A stretch of DNA of 37,490 bases from Bacteroidota bacterium (GTDB lineage: Bacteria; Bacteroidota; Bacteroidia; Bacteroidales; FEN-979): assembly GCA_026391755.1 (NCBI GenBank), contig JAPLDN010000265.1:1-37490 (forward strand), given 5' to 3'. The translations under genes and the position numbers were made by a program. Of the stretch, positions 26,187 to 36,047 are shown piece after piece. The notes beneath the pieces are model-generated. The model saw only the letters and a program-made list of their open reading frames with translations. It did no database searches and had not been told where the DNA came from. Every line of letters starts with the position of its first letter. Position 1 is the first letter of the stretch.

Positions 26187-29100
26187 TTAAATTCCCGGAT
26201 TCTTTTGTTTTATCAGTACATCTATTTTCGCACTGAGTTTTGGCTGTTTGTATTGGTCCGCAGAAGCTTTAAGCCTGTTCAGGACCTCAACAGCAGTCTG
26301 TATATCCTCACTGAACACGGTTTTATCCGAAGCTGAAAACGAACCATAATAATCAAGGTTCTGACCCATGACATCAGCAATCCTGCTGCTGAGTTTTACT
26401 GCAGAAGCTGTGTCGCCTGTCTTATAATACATATCGACAAAGGGCAGGTTGTACATATCATACACGAATTTTGGATCAGGGAATTGGCTCATGTACTGGT
26501 CGGCCAGCGCTTTGCATTCCTTCTTCATTCCCTTTTCGAGAAGCATCTGGCCAACAAACAATGCATCCATCTTGGGTCTCATTGAATTATTATAGCTTTC
26601 GGGGTCAACATAGACCTTGGGATCATTAAGATTGCCCCATTTGCATTTATTCATCGCGATATTGTAAGAGCCAATTGCATCAATGCTTCCAAGCGAGGGT
26701 ATATAATTGCTCGAATCAGGTTTAACAGGCATGAACTTATATATCCAGCCTTCCATAAAGCAATATTTTTCGATGTCGAGGAAATTGCGGACTGAATTCG
26801 GGGCGGCAAAATAGATTGGCCGTTTCCAATCACTGCTGGCAATCATATCGAGCGTCATGATATCATTCTTGTAAAGCAGGTTCGACTTGATATTAAACGT
26901 AATCGAATCCACCATTTTATCTTTGAAATATTCAGGAACGATGCCATATTTCAGACAATTTTCCTTATTCACGGTGATCTTGATCTTCTTGGCAGGGAAG
27001 AACTTGACCTTCTCGCCGCTCTGAACGGTTATATAGGTTTGGGGGTCGCTGCTCCTTATGAAATCTATAAAGTCCTTCAACTCCACGTAACCCTGGAAAC
27101 CCACATCATAGAACATGACGATGTCGTTGGTTCCGGGCTGATACTTTTCAATTGGAATAGTGAATGCAACAGGATCCGATTCGTACATCTTTTTATACAA
27201 CTGTTCAATATACCATGCGCCTGAGGCAAGTTCCCTGTTGACGATCCTGACATCAGTTCTTACACCTTCCACTTCCTGGTTATACCAAAGCGGGAAGGTG
27301 TCATTGTCGCCATTAGTAACAAGTATAGCGTTTTTGTCACATGAGTTCAGGTAGTTTGCCGCAAAGTCCCTGGCTGCAAATTTGCCGCTCCTGTCATGAT
27401 CTTTCCAGTTTTGCTGGGCAACAATTACTGGAACCAGAAGGGTTGAAAATACCGTTACCAGGATCACCGGGAGAAGCCCCTTAAGCTTTATTTTGCGCTG
27501 GAGGAAATCAACCAGCGCGATGACTCCAAGGCCTATCCAGATCGAGAATGCCATGAATGAGCCCGCGTAGGAATAATCCCTTTCCCTGGGTTCAAACGGC
27601 TTCTGGTTCAGATACAGGGTTATGGCCAGTCCTGTCATGAAGAATAGCAGGATTACAATAACGCTGTTCCTGGAATCTTTTTTCAGCTGGAAGAAAAACC
27701 CAATAAGCCCAAGAATCAAAGGCAGCATGAAGTATTTATGCGAAGCTCTTGCTTTCACGCTGTCGGGAAGATCGCTTAAAGAATTCCCAATATGGTATTT
27801 ATCAATAAAGGGGATTCCGGTAATCCAGTTGCCGTTCTTTATACTTCCGAAACTCTGGACATCATCCTGCCTCCCTGAGAAATTCCAGAGGAAATAACGC
27901 AGGTACATCCAGTTAAGCTGGTAGGTGAACATAAATTTCAGATTCTCACCGAAAGTTGGTTTGTTGACAGTCTCCGTTTTGCCATCCTGTCCGGTAATTT
28001 CCATCGGGACACCGGGTCCTCCCCAGTTCTTAAAGAATTCAGAACTTCCGGGTCTTTCCTGATTCGTACAGTACATTCGAGGTAAAATCGTCGTGAACCG
28101 GGGATCATAAACAGGAATTGTACCCTTGCGGTCATCCACAACCTCATACTTGCCTGTGGTAGTGTTTTTTTTATAAATAGGACTTCCGTCGGCATAGGAG
28201 ATGACAGGTGCCGTATAATACTGACCGTAAAGGAAAGGCCAGGTGCCATATTGTTCTCGGTTCAGGAATGAGACCAGTGTAAGCGCATCTTTTGGTTTGT
28301 TTTCATTGATAGGAGTATCGGCATTTGCCCGGATTACAAGAGAGATAAATGCAGAATAACCTATAAGTAAAAAAGAAAGCGAAAGGAGGATGGTGTTTGC
28401 AACTGTTTTTCCTTTCTGCCTGGTATACCATAATCCCCAGATCAGCAGGCCGAAGAAAATCAGGAAATAAACAATAGTCCCCGAATTGAATGGCAGTCCA
28501 AACCCGTTCACAAATAAGAGCTCGAAATAACTTGCCAGTTTGGGAATCCACGGGATCACGAAATACATCAGGGTGGCAACAAGTACGAATGAAATACCCA
28601 GGGCAATTACAATACCCCATTTTGTGGGCTTGTATTTCCTGAAATAGTAAACCATGGAAAGTGCCGGGATGGTAAGCAGGTTCAGGAGGTGTACGCCGAT
28701 TGAAAGACCGATCATGAATGAGACGAAGATCAGCCAGCGGTAATGGTGTTTTTCATCAGCCACTTCTTCCCATTTAAATATAGCCCATACCACCACCGAA
28801 GTACAGAAATATGACATGGCAAATACGTTTGCTTCAACTGCCGAAAACCAGAAAGAGTCGGTGAATGTAAAGGTCATTGAACCAATGAATCCGGCGGCAA
28901 GTATAGTCCACATCTTCTCATTAGTCATCTCTTTTCCCTTAGGAACAACAAGCTTTTTCGCGATCATAGTTATAGTCCAGAAAAGGAACAGGATAACGAA
29001 AGCGCTGCTGAGAACCGAAATCATATTGATCATTAATGCGACTTTGCTTGTATCCCCGAAAGCAAAAAGCGAGAGAACACGTGCAGCCAGCTGGAAGGTA

Positions 29101-29264
29101 GGTGCCCCGGGAGGATGTCCGATCTGCAGTTTGTACGATGTGGCAATGTGTTCGCCCGGATCCCACCAGCTTACAGTGGGCTCTACAGTCTTGATGTACA
29201 CGATAGCGGCAATGGCAAAAACCACCCAGCCGGCAATGGTATTAAGCTTTCGGAACTGGTTCAT
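26187..29264 (-). CDS. DUF2723 family multi-TM membrane protein
   Basis: 1025 aa; N-terminal EPTVSWWDPGEHIATSYKLQIGHPPGAPTFQLAARV motif typical of DUF2723; C-terminal soluble domain. Confidence 0.9.
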   Translation of the reverse strand: MNQFRKLNTIAGWVVFAIAAIVYIKTVEPTVSWWDPGEHIATSYKLQIGHPPGAPTFQLAARVLSLFAFGDTSKVALMINMISVLSSAFVILFLFWTITMIAKKLVVPKGKEMTNEKMWTILAAGFIGSMTFTFTDSFWFSAVEANVFAMSYFCTSVVVWAIFKWEEVADEKHHYRWLIFVSFMIGLSIGVHLLNLLTIPALSMVYYFRKYKPTKWGIVIALGISFVLVATLMYFVIPWIPKLASYFELLFVNGFGLPFNSGTIVYFLIFFGLLIWGLWYTRQKGKTVANTILLSLSFLLIGYSAFISLVIRANADTPINENKPKDALTLVSFLNREQYGTWPFLYGQYYTAPVISYADGSPIYKKNTTTGKYEVVDDRKGTIPVYDPRFTTILPRMYCTNQERPGSSEFFKNWGGPGVPMEITGQDGKTETVNKPTFGENLKFMFTYQLNWMYLRYFLWNFSGRQDDVQSFGSIKNGNWITGIPFIDKYHIGNSLSDLPDSVKARASHKYFMLPLILGLIGFFFQLKKDSRNSVIVILLFFMTGLAITLYLNQKPFEPRERDYSYAGSFMAFSIWIGLGVIALVDFLQRKIKLKGLLPVILVTVFSTLLVPVIVAQQNWKDHDRSGKFAARDFAANYLNSCDKNAILVTNGDNDTFPLWYNQEVEGVRTDVRIVNRELASGAWYIEQLYKKMYESDPVAFTIPIEKYQPGTNDIVMFYDVGFQGYVELKDFIDFIRSSDPQTYITVQSGEKVKFFPAKKIKITVNKENCLKYGIVPEYFKDKMVDSITFNIKSNLLYKNDIMTLDMIASSDWKRPIYFAAPNSVRNFLDIEKYCFMEGWIYKFMPVKPDSSNYIPSLGSIDAIGSYNIAMNKCKWGNLNDPKVYVDPESYNNSMRPKMDALFVGQMLLEKGMKKECKALADQYMSQFPDPKFVYDMYNLPFVDMYYKTGDTASAVKLSSRIADVMGQNLDYYGSFSASDKTVFSEDIQTAVEVLNRLKASADQYKQPKLSAKIDVLIKQKNPGI

Positions 29265-29466
29265 AAATAACCTGGTGTTTTAATGAAATGTTGAAATGAC
29301 CGGGCAAAAGTACAAAAAGAGAGCTGACGGCCGGAGATTAAGACACAATATTAATGAGGACTTTATACCAAATACCTTATTTTTGCCCGCCATTAATACT
29401 ATTCAGCATACAGTGCCTAATAAATACCTTTGCTGCAAAATTTTATGCCTGCTTGTTATACTGCGG

Positions 29467-30804
29467 ATGACATGCCTGGTTGAGCCGGCCAGGGCCCAGT
29501 TTATACTTTCGGGCGATATCGACGGAAGGCTTTCACAGATGAACCTTCACCGGACCATCTCGGATTCACTGAACAGCAAAACATTGAATTTTGCCGGATT
29601 TGCGGAACTTGACCTGAAATACCTGCGAAAAAAATGGAACGCTTACACCTCTTTATTTGTGACCTATAATAAGGGAACAACCCTTTCTTCGATCCAGCCA
29701 CCGGGTTTGGTTAACGCCGGATTTTATGAAGCCTGGTTCAGATATTATTTTTCCAAGTATTTTTCCCTCCAGGCCGGGAGGATAGAAATCAGTTATGATG
29801 ATCAGCGCTTTTTCGCGGCCCGGGACTTTAACGGCCTTGTTACAAGCCATAACGCGATCATTGCCCATTATCTTGATCCCGATACCAGCTTCATGGCCGA
29901 CCTGGGATTTGCTGCGAATAAGTTTGACCCTGGCGTAGGAATTTTCAGCACAAACCGTTTAGTCAACAGTTACAGGTACATGTCTTATCTGTATGCTTAT
30001 AAGCGCTTATTCGACGACCAGCTTTCTCTCACCTTGATGAATATTTTCACTGCCGATGATAACGGGTATGACAAGACCCTGCTTTACGGCCGCAACACCC
30101 TTGGAGGTTCCGGATGGCTGTCGCTTGATGACTGGGACTTCAACCTGGCCGGGTATTACCAGTTCGGGCATGTGAACGACGGCCGCTTACTGAGCGCTTG
30201 GTATGTTGCTGCATATGTAAGTTACAGAGCCACACCATGGCTGAACCTGATGCCTGCCTTTGAGCATATGAGCGGTGATAATTACTCCGATACAGCGGAA
30301 AATAAATGGATGGTGCACGGGTTCAGCATGCTCTACGGGAATATGACCCGTTCATTAGGCAATGGAAGTCCTCTTCTTAATACCTACCGCCTTAACCTTC
30401 ACCCCGGCCTTAACAACCTGTATTTTGTTGCAACCTTCGATATCACTCATAATTTCTGCATTGAAGCCGCATATCACTGGTTCAGCCTGGCCCATCCTTA
30501 TGTCCGTGAATTCAATCCCGACAGCCTCAGGATCATGGTGGTCAAGGTTCCCAAGAGTTTTTTGCACCAGGCTGAAATTACGTTCACTTATTCACCGGTC
30601 CATACAATTGCATTAACCCTTGACTACCAGCTTCTTTTCCCGGGAGCGGCATTGGAAAACTATAATGGCTGGAATTTCAACCCTAATATTCCGGTTTCCG
30701 CCGCTTATATTGAAGTGGAATGGACTCCTGTTTTTTATCCCCGTAAAAAGAAACATAAGGAAGTGCAACCCTGGAGCCCGGGTAATGGACCAATTGAAAA
30801 ATAA
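29467..30804 (+). CDS. Outer-membrane beta-barrel porin (alginate-export-like)
   Basis: Alternating aromatic beta-strands, FSLQAGRIEISYDDQRFFAARDFNG; start uncertain (ORF track 29296; promoter-like TACCTTTG at 29425-29432). Confidence 0.75.
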   Translation: MTCLVEPARAQFILSGDIDGRLSQMNLHRTISDSLNSKTLNFAGFAELDLKYLRKKWNAYTSLFVTYNKGTTLSSIQPPGLVNAGFYEAWFRYYFSKYFSLQAGRIEISYDDQRFFAARDFNGLVTSHNAIIAHYLDPDTSFMADLGFAANKFDPGVGIFSTNRLVNSYRYMSYLYAYKRLFDDQLSLTLMNIFTADDNGYDKTLLYGRNTLGGSGWLSLDDWDFNLAGYYQFGHVNDGRLLSAWYVAAYVSYRATPWLNLMPAFEHMSGDNYSDTAENKWMVHGFSMLYGNMTRSLGNGSPLLNTYRLNLHPGLNNLYFVATFDITHNFCIEAAYHWFSLAHPYVREFNPDSLRIMVVKVPKSFLHQAEITFTYSPVHTIALTLDYQLLFPGAALENYNGWNFNPNIPVSAAYIEVEWTPVFYPRKKKHKEVQPWSPGNGPIEK

Positions 30805-30905
30805 TGCATTCAAACTTAAAACCCCGATAGTATTGTTAATAATCCAATGATATCTTAGGAGAAGCATTCATGATATTTTTCTCAAAAGCATTATATTTGC
30901 CTTCC

Positions 30906-32012
30906 ATGAAAAAGTGTATTGTCTTAGCCGTTCTATTGATTATCATTGTGATACCCCTGTTCTGCGGTGCCCAGAAAAAGGCTGCTGCCAAAACTCAGGA
31001 TAAGACCGGCAAGAACCCAAACGACAAACAGGGGAAAGATCAGATACCCCCGTTAAGAGAACTCTGTATTTTGGAATATAAAACAGATTTTTCCACACTG
31101 GCCGATAAATACAAGGATGACCTGTTCCCTAAAAGCAACGCCAAAAGCGCAATTCATTTTTACCGTGGCATCAGCCTGCTTAAACAGGGAATGTATAATG
31201 AATCTATCCGCGATTTCAAGATTGCAAGGCAGGATACGAATATCAACCGTAATATGTGCAACTTCTTCATCGCCCTTTCTTTTATGCAGCTGCACATGAA
31301 GGACAGCATCCTGAGCATCTGTGGCGCCACATTGAATGTTCCCGGTCAGGAACTTATGAAACCCGATTACTGGAATAATGCTGAATTCACTAAAGAAAGA
31401 GTCTTTATCTCCTATATCCTTGGTACCAACCAGGTGCTGAACAAACCCACCGATACTCTTCTTATCGATGCCCTGTATGGGTTCTGTATAAGGGAGGAAA
31501 AATTTCTTGAAGCTTATTACAATTATGGGACTTACAGCTACAAGCTTGGACGGTACAAGAAATCTATCGATATGCTAGTCAAAGTGCATGACCTGAAGAC
31601 GCCCGAAGACACCCTGATCCTTCTCGACCTGGGTTATATGTACAGGCTTTCGGGTGACAATATTCAGGCTATGAAGTCCTATAACCTGCTTCTCGGCGGA
31701 ACCCGTTCATACATGGGGTACAATAACAGAGGCTGCCTATACGCATTTATGGAAAAATACGGAAAAGCTCTCTCTGATCTCTCGGCCGCTATACGGAGAA
31801 ATTCAAAGGGTATTGATGCGCTGTGTAACCGCGGACTTGTTTACCTGAAAATGCTTGAATATAAAAAATCCGTTGCGGATTTCAATACGGTGGTCCAATT
31901 AAAACCCGACTACTCCGATGGTTATTATTACCGTGGTTTTGCCCTTAAAGCCACGGGAGACTATGCAAACTCTGTGACCGATTTTACACGGGCCCTGCAG
32001 CTGAAGAAGTAA
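30906..32012 (+). CDS. Exported TPR-repeat protein
   Basis: Signal peptide MKKCIVLAVLLIIIVIPLFCGAQ; C-terminal TPRs (ALSDLSAAIRRNSKGIDALCNRGLVYLKMLEYKKSVADFNTVVQLKPDYSDGYYYRGFALKATGDYANSVTDF). Confidence 0.88.
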   Translation: MKKCIVLAVLLIIIVIPLFCGAQKKAAAKTQDKTGKNPNDKQGKDQIPPLRELCILEYKTDFSTLADKYKDDLFPKSNAKSAIHFYRGISLLKQGMYNESIRDFKIARQDTNINRNMCNFFIALSFMQLHMKDSILSICGATLNVPGQELMKPDYWNNAEFTKERVFISYILGTNQVLNKPTDTLLIDALYGFCIREEKFLEAYYNYGTYSYKLGRYKKSIDMLVKVHDLKTPEDTLILLDLGYMYRLSGDNIQAMKSYNLLLGGTRSYMGYNNRGCLYAFMEKYGKALSDLSAAIRRNSKGIDALCNRGLVYLKMLEYKKSVADFNTVVQLKPDYSDGYYYRGFALKATGDYANSVTDFTRALQLKK

Positions 32013-32104
32013 CAATGGGCTGTTAATAAAGTTCTTGAAACAACTATTTTTCCCCTTTCTTATGCGAGTATCTTTACGCCAGATCTTAATCCAGCGGGTA
32101 CTCC

Positions 32105-32762
32105 ATGCATAAACAAACTCCATTCCTAATCCTCCTCTTTTTGCTGTTTTTAGGCTCCAGGGTGGAATCCCAAACTATTGGCACTCTTGGCAAGCGGTTT
32201 TTCGATAATTGGTCAATTAGTATCAGCGGGGGTCCGAATATTTTTTTCGGCGATATAAAAGAATATAAATACCTGCCCGCAACCAGCCCAATTAATGAGA
32301 TTCGCTATGCCGGGACATTGTCATTAAACCGGCAGTTGAGCCATGTTTTCATGTTAAGGGGCCAGTTTCTCTGGGGCCAGTTAGCCGGCGAAAAGCTTAA
32401 GTATAAGGACGGCAGCCCCTGTAACCAGTACTTTACAAGCACTCTTTTTGAATTAAACCTGAATACAACCATTAACTTTTCAAACCTCATACTTAGATAC
32501 AATCCCAAGCGGTTTTTCTTTGTTTACGGGACTATAGGTGCTGGCGCTGTGAATTGGATTACCAAGAAAAAAGATATCACAACAGATGCAATTATCGCAA
32601 CTGACGGAAGCTGGGAAAAAATTAATCCCCATATTGTAATTCCGGCAGGTCTCGGCGCCTATTTCAGCATAAAAGATAAAGTAAACCTTGGGCTCGAATG
32701 GACTGTCAGAAGTCTGGCTATAGACCGGCTTGATGCTACGGTTGGCGGATTTCCATTATCCT
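32105..32762 (+). CDS. Outer-membrane beta-barrel-like protein, probably truncated by frameshift
   Basis: Signal peptide, WSISISGGPNIFFGDIKEYKY...NLGLEWTVRSLAIDRLDATVGGF then an abrupt stop (PLS*). Confidence 0.7.
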
Positions 32763-33221
32763 AAGCTTCCGCCGCCCTTGCCTTCACAAGATACTCTTAA
32801 GCCGGCTCAACCCATCCTGGTACCCAATATTCCTCCGCCTTCGGAGGAAAACAATGAAGATACCAATATCATGGTCGCTCCGGTTAAAGGCATTTCATAC
32901 AGGGTTCAGGTCTTCGCTTTCAAAGAGGATACATATAGTGCAGAACAGATACGCGAGAAACTAAAACTAAGCCAGACTGTTTCAAAAGAATACTCCGGCG
33001 GCTGGCACCGTTATACCATTGGTTCGTTTACCGATCTTGCTGAAGCAAAAAAGCTGATGTCTGAGCTTCGCACTTCAAAAGAAATTCCGGATGCTTTTAT
33101 AGCAAAATACATCAATGGCAAAAGAGCCACCCCGGCACCTCCGCATACTATTAAACACACAAAATATTCAAAAAGTGCCAAAGGGAAGATCTATTATCAC
33201 AAACCCGTCCATAAAAAATAG
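32733..33221 (+). CDS. Proline-rich linker plus SPOR-like domain; probably the 3' part of the preceding gene
   Basis: KLPPPLPSQDTLKPAQP..., then SYRVQVFAFKEDTYSAEQIREKLKLSQTVSKEYSGGWHRYTIGSFTDLAEAKKLMSEL (SPOR-like); no signal peptide. Confidence 0.65.
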   Translation: MLRLADFHYPKLPPPLPSQDTLKPAQPILVPNIPPPSEENNEDTNIMVAPVKGISYRVQVFAFKEDTYSAEQIREKLKLSQTVSKEYSGGWHRYTIGSFTDLAEAKKLMSELRTSKEIPDAFIAKYINGKRATPAPPHTIKHTKYSKSAKGKIYYHKPVHKK

Positions 33222-33279
33222 GCTGCTTTTTCTTCTTTGATCCTATCACTTTTTCTTCCTTCCCGGATTAAGCATAAAA

Positions 33280-35745
33280 ATGCTTATGAAGGGGAAAAAA
33301 ATTTCAGGAGCAGTGGCATGCTTGCTGCTGACCTGGGTTTCTGTCAAAGGGGTAGCCGCGGATATAGTAACGGCACAATCGGGTTCATGGACAAGTATCA
33401 GTACCTGGGTTGGAAGCGTTGTCCCTGTCCAGGGCGACAATGTGACCGTCAAAGCGGGCCATACGGTCACCATTCCAAGCAGCGGAACAAAATCCTGCAC
33501 AAACCTTATTGTTGAAACAGGTGGAAAGCTCTATGCGAATACCAGCGGAAGCCAGAGGTATGTTGATATTTACGGGAATATCATCTGCAACGGGATTATC
33601 GGGAACGGAAATATTTACGACGGGATATCGTTTAACATTGAAGGTAATAACTGCCTGATCAGCGGAAGCGGGTCATTTGATGCATCGAGGATGAGGAAAA
33701 ATACGGGCCTGAATTCTTCCACTTCACTCACTCTTGCAATGAATGTCAACCTTAGGTTTAACGGAACTGCATTCTTCAACAATAAATCAGCGTCAAATTT
33801 CCACCTTATAATAAATCCTGGAAGTACCCTGAATTGCCCTGGGAACTCAGGGAGTCCTGGAAATGTTTGTATTGACGGCACCAATGCCTCTAACGGCTCA
33901 AGCTACGGGGGTTCCATCACAGTGAACGGCAGTCTTTCGGTTGGAGGGATACTGTACCTCACCACCGACAATAACTCCACGGCATACACTGTTTCTTTTA
34001 CCGTCAACAGCGGAGGTACTGTGAATACGGCTTCCGTAATCTGCACAAACAGCGGTACCGCATGTCATACCACAACCATCAATGATGGAGGTCTGTTCAA
34101 CTTTACCTCCGGCAGCTGGGGGACGATCGGGTTTTCAAATAATTCCTACGTTTTCGGACCGGCTTCAACAGTGGAGTATTCAGGTAGCGGCGATCAGGAT
34201 GTTGGGAATCCTGCATCTTACGGGCATCTGATCCTCAGCGGTTCGGGAGACAAGACGGCAAGTACGGGAGATATTACTATCAATGGGGACCTGGACATCC
34301 AAAACCCTTGCCGCTTTGTAATTCCTCAGAACCGGGCTGTCAGTTTAAATGGTAACCTTAATTTGAATACTGCGGATGGGCTGTTCCTTCAAGCCGGAAG
34401 CAGCACTGCTGCAACGGGTTCCTTCATTCACTATGGTTGTATAACCGGCAGCGGAACAGTGAGAGCCGAGAAATTTATTTCACAATACCTGACTGAAAAT
34501 GACGCCAATTATCATTTAATTTCTTCCCCTGTTTCGGCTCAGAACATCCAACCCGGATTCGTGGCTGATCCTCCCGATCGCAGTACCGATTTCTATCGCT
34601 GGGATGAATCTTTTGAACTCTGGGTGAACTCAAAAACCGAATCAGGCAGTTGGAACACTTCTTTCCAGCCAGCCGACGACCGCAGCTTCCGTCCCGGCGT
34701 CGGATATCTAATGGCTTCGGCATCGGATGAAATCAAGACTTTTTCGGGGACTGTAACCAACTCCAACCTGGCTGTGCCGGTATCGTTCACAGCAGGGAAT
34801 TACCCTGGTTTTAATCTCGTTGGTAATCCTTACACCTCGGCTTTATTTGCCGACATTCAAAGCTGGAATAAAACCGATATAAGGAATGCCGTATGGGTTT
34901 GGGACCCCGCTTCGGGAAATTATAAAACCTGGAACGGGCTTGCCGGGACTCTTACCGATGGGATTATTCCTGCGATGCAGGGATTTTTTATCCGGGCTTA
35001 CGGTCCATTCCCTTCTATCGTCATCCCTGCCTCTTCAAGGACCCATAGCAATCAGCAGTCATATAAACAACACGGCGGTATGGGGCTGAGGATTTCTCTC
35101 TCAGGTGGTTCTTATAAGGATGAAAGCGTTTTACATATCCCGAAGCAGCGGCCTGAATTTCCTGATTCCATGTTTAACGTCTCAAAAATGTTTGGATTTA
35201 AATATGCACCACAATTGTATTTTCTGATGAAATCAGGAATGTATTCAATTTTGCAGGATTTTATCCCTGCGGGAAGCAGGACTATCCCTATTGGAATAAA
35301 AAAGGGGGAGTCCGACACCCTGACATTTCATTTCACAGGTATTGAAACGTTATCAAACGAGGATGCCGTATACCTGGAAGACAGGCTTGAAAACCATAAT
35401 GTCAACCTCAGGGCAGATGACACATATATTTTTGTAAGCAACCAGGACTGCGAAAATGACAGGTTTTTCCTGCATTTCAATAATACTACCGGCAGCAGCA
35501 TGCCCAATGCCTCGAAAACGATCAGGCTGTTTTCCGAAAAAGGAGATTTAAGGATAGAAGGACTGGAGGCTTTCATGGGTTGTGAGATGCTTTGCATCTA
35601 TGATATGGCAGGCAGAATGGTGATGGAACAACACATCCCCCCCGGAATTAATAAAGTCGGACTTAATCTCGCCCCTGCATATTATGTAGTGCGCCTTAGC
35701 ACAGGCAATTCCTCTGTTTCGAAGAAGCTTTTATTCATTAAATAA
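33280..35745 (+). CDS. Secreted beta-helix/G8-like protein with T9SS type A C-terminal domain
   Basis: Signal peptide; SISTWVGSVVPVQGDNVTVKAGHTVTI; C-terminal LCIYDMAGRMVMEQHIPPGINKVGLNLAPAYYVVRLSTGNSSVSKKLLFIK. Confidence 0.88.
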   Translation: MLMKGKKISGAVACLLLTWVSVKGVAADIVTAQSGSWTSISTWVGSVVPVQGDNVTVKAGHTVTIPSSGTKSCTNLIVETGGKLYANTSGSQRYVDIYGNIICNGIIGNGNIYDGISFNIEGNNCLISGSGSFDASRMRKNTGLNSSTSLTLAMNVNLRFNGTAFFNNKSASNFHLIINPGSTLNCPGNSGSPGNVCIDGTNASNGSSYGGSITVNGSLSVGGILYLTTDNNSTAYTVSFTVNSGGTVNTASVICTNSGTACHTTTINDGGLFNFTSGSWGTIGFSNNSYVFGPASTVEYSGSGDQDVGNPASYGHLILSGSGDKTASTGDITINGDLDIQNPCRFVIPQNRAVSLNGNLNLNTADGLFLQAGSSTAATGSFIHYGCITGSGTVRAEKFISQYLTENDANYHLISSPVSAQNIQPGFVADPPDRSTDFYRWDESFELWVNSKTESGSWNTSFQPADDRSFRPGVGYLMASASDEIKTFSGTVTNSNLAVPVSFTAGNYPGFNLVGNPYTSALFADIQSWNKTDIRNAVWVWDPASGNYKTWNGLAGTLTDGIIPAMQGFFIRAYGPFPSIVIPASSRTHSNQQSYKQHGGMGLRISLSGGSYKDESVLHIPKQRPEFPDSMFNVSKMFGFKYAPQLYFLMKSGMYSILQDFIPAGSRTIPIGIKKGESDTLTFHFTGIETLSNEDAVYLEDRLENHNVNLRADDTYIFVSNQDCENDRFFLHFNNTTGSSMPNASKTIRLFSEKGDLRIEGLEAFMGCEMLCIYDMAGRMVMEQHIPPGINKVGLNLAPAYYVVRLSTGNSSVSKKLLFIK

Positions 35746-35753
35746 TATTGATT

Positions 35754-36047
35754 ATGAACACAATGGTAAAGTTGATTGTTATGGGATGCGGATTAATGCT
35801 GGGAACTGCTTTACCTGCAGTAAGTGATGATCCGGGGCCCCCTCCTCCTCCTTCTGAACATGGAATGGGCGGGGACCAGGGTCCGGCAGGCGCTCCCATT
35901 GATGGAGGACTGGGAATCCTCCTGGGAATCGGGGCAGCATACGGGGGTAAAAAGTATCTGCAGTCAATAAAAATGAAAAAAGAAATAAGTGCTGAGAATG
36001 AAGAAGGCAATAAGGAACCCGGTTTTACAAATGGTAATGCTGCCTGA
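35754..36047 (+). CDS. Small exported protein with Pro-rich centre and APIDGG-TM-KK C-terminal region
   Basis: MNTMVKLIVMGCGLMLGTALPAVSDDPGPPPPPSEHGMGGDQGPAGAPIDGGLGILLGIGAAYGGKKYLQSIKMKK; immediately downstream of the T9SS gene. Confidence 0.75.
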   Translation: MNTMVKLIVMGCGLMLGTALPAVSDDPGPPPPPSEHGMGGDQGPAGAPIDGGLGILLGIGAAYGGKKYLQSIKMKKEISAENEEGNKEPGFTNGNAA

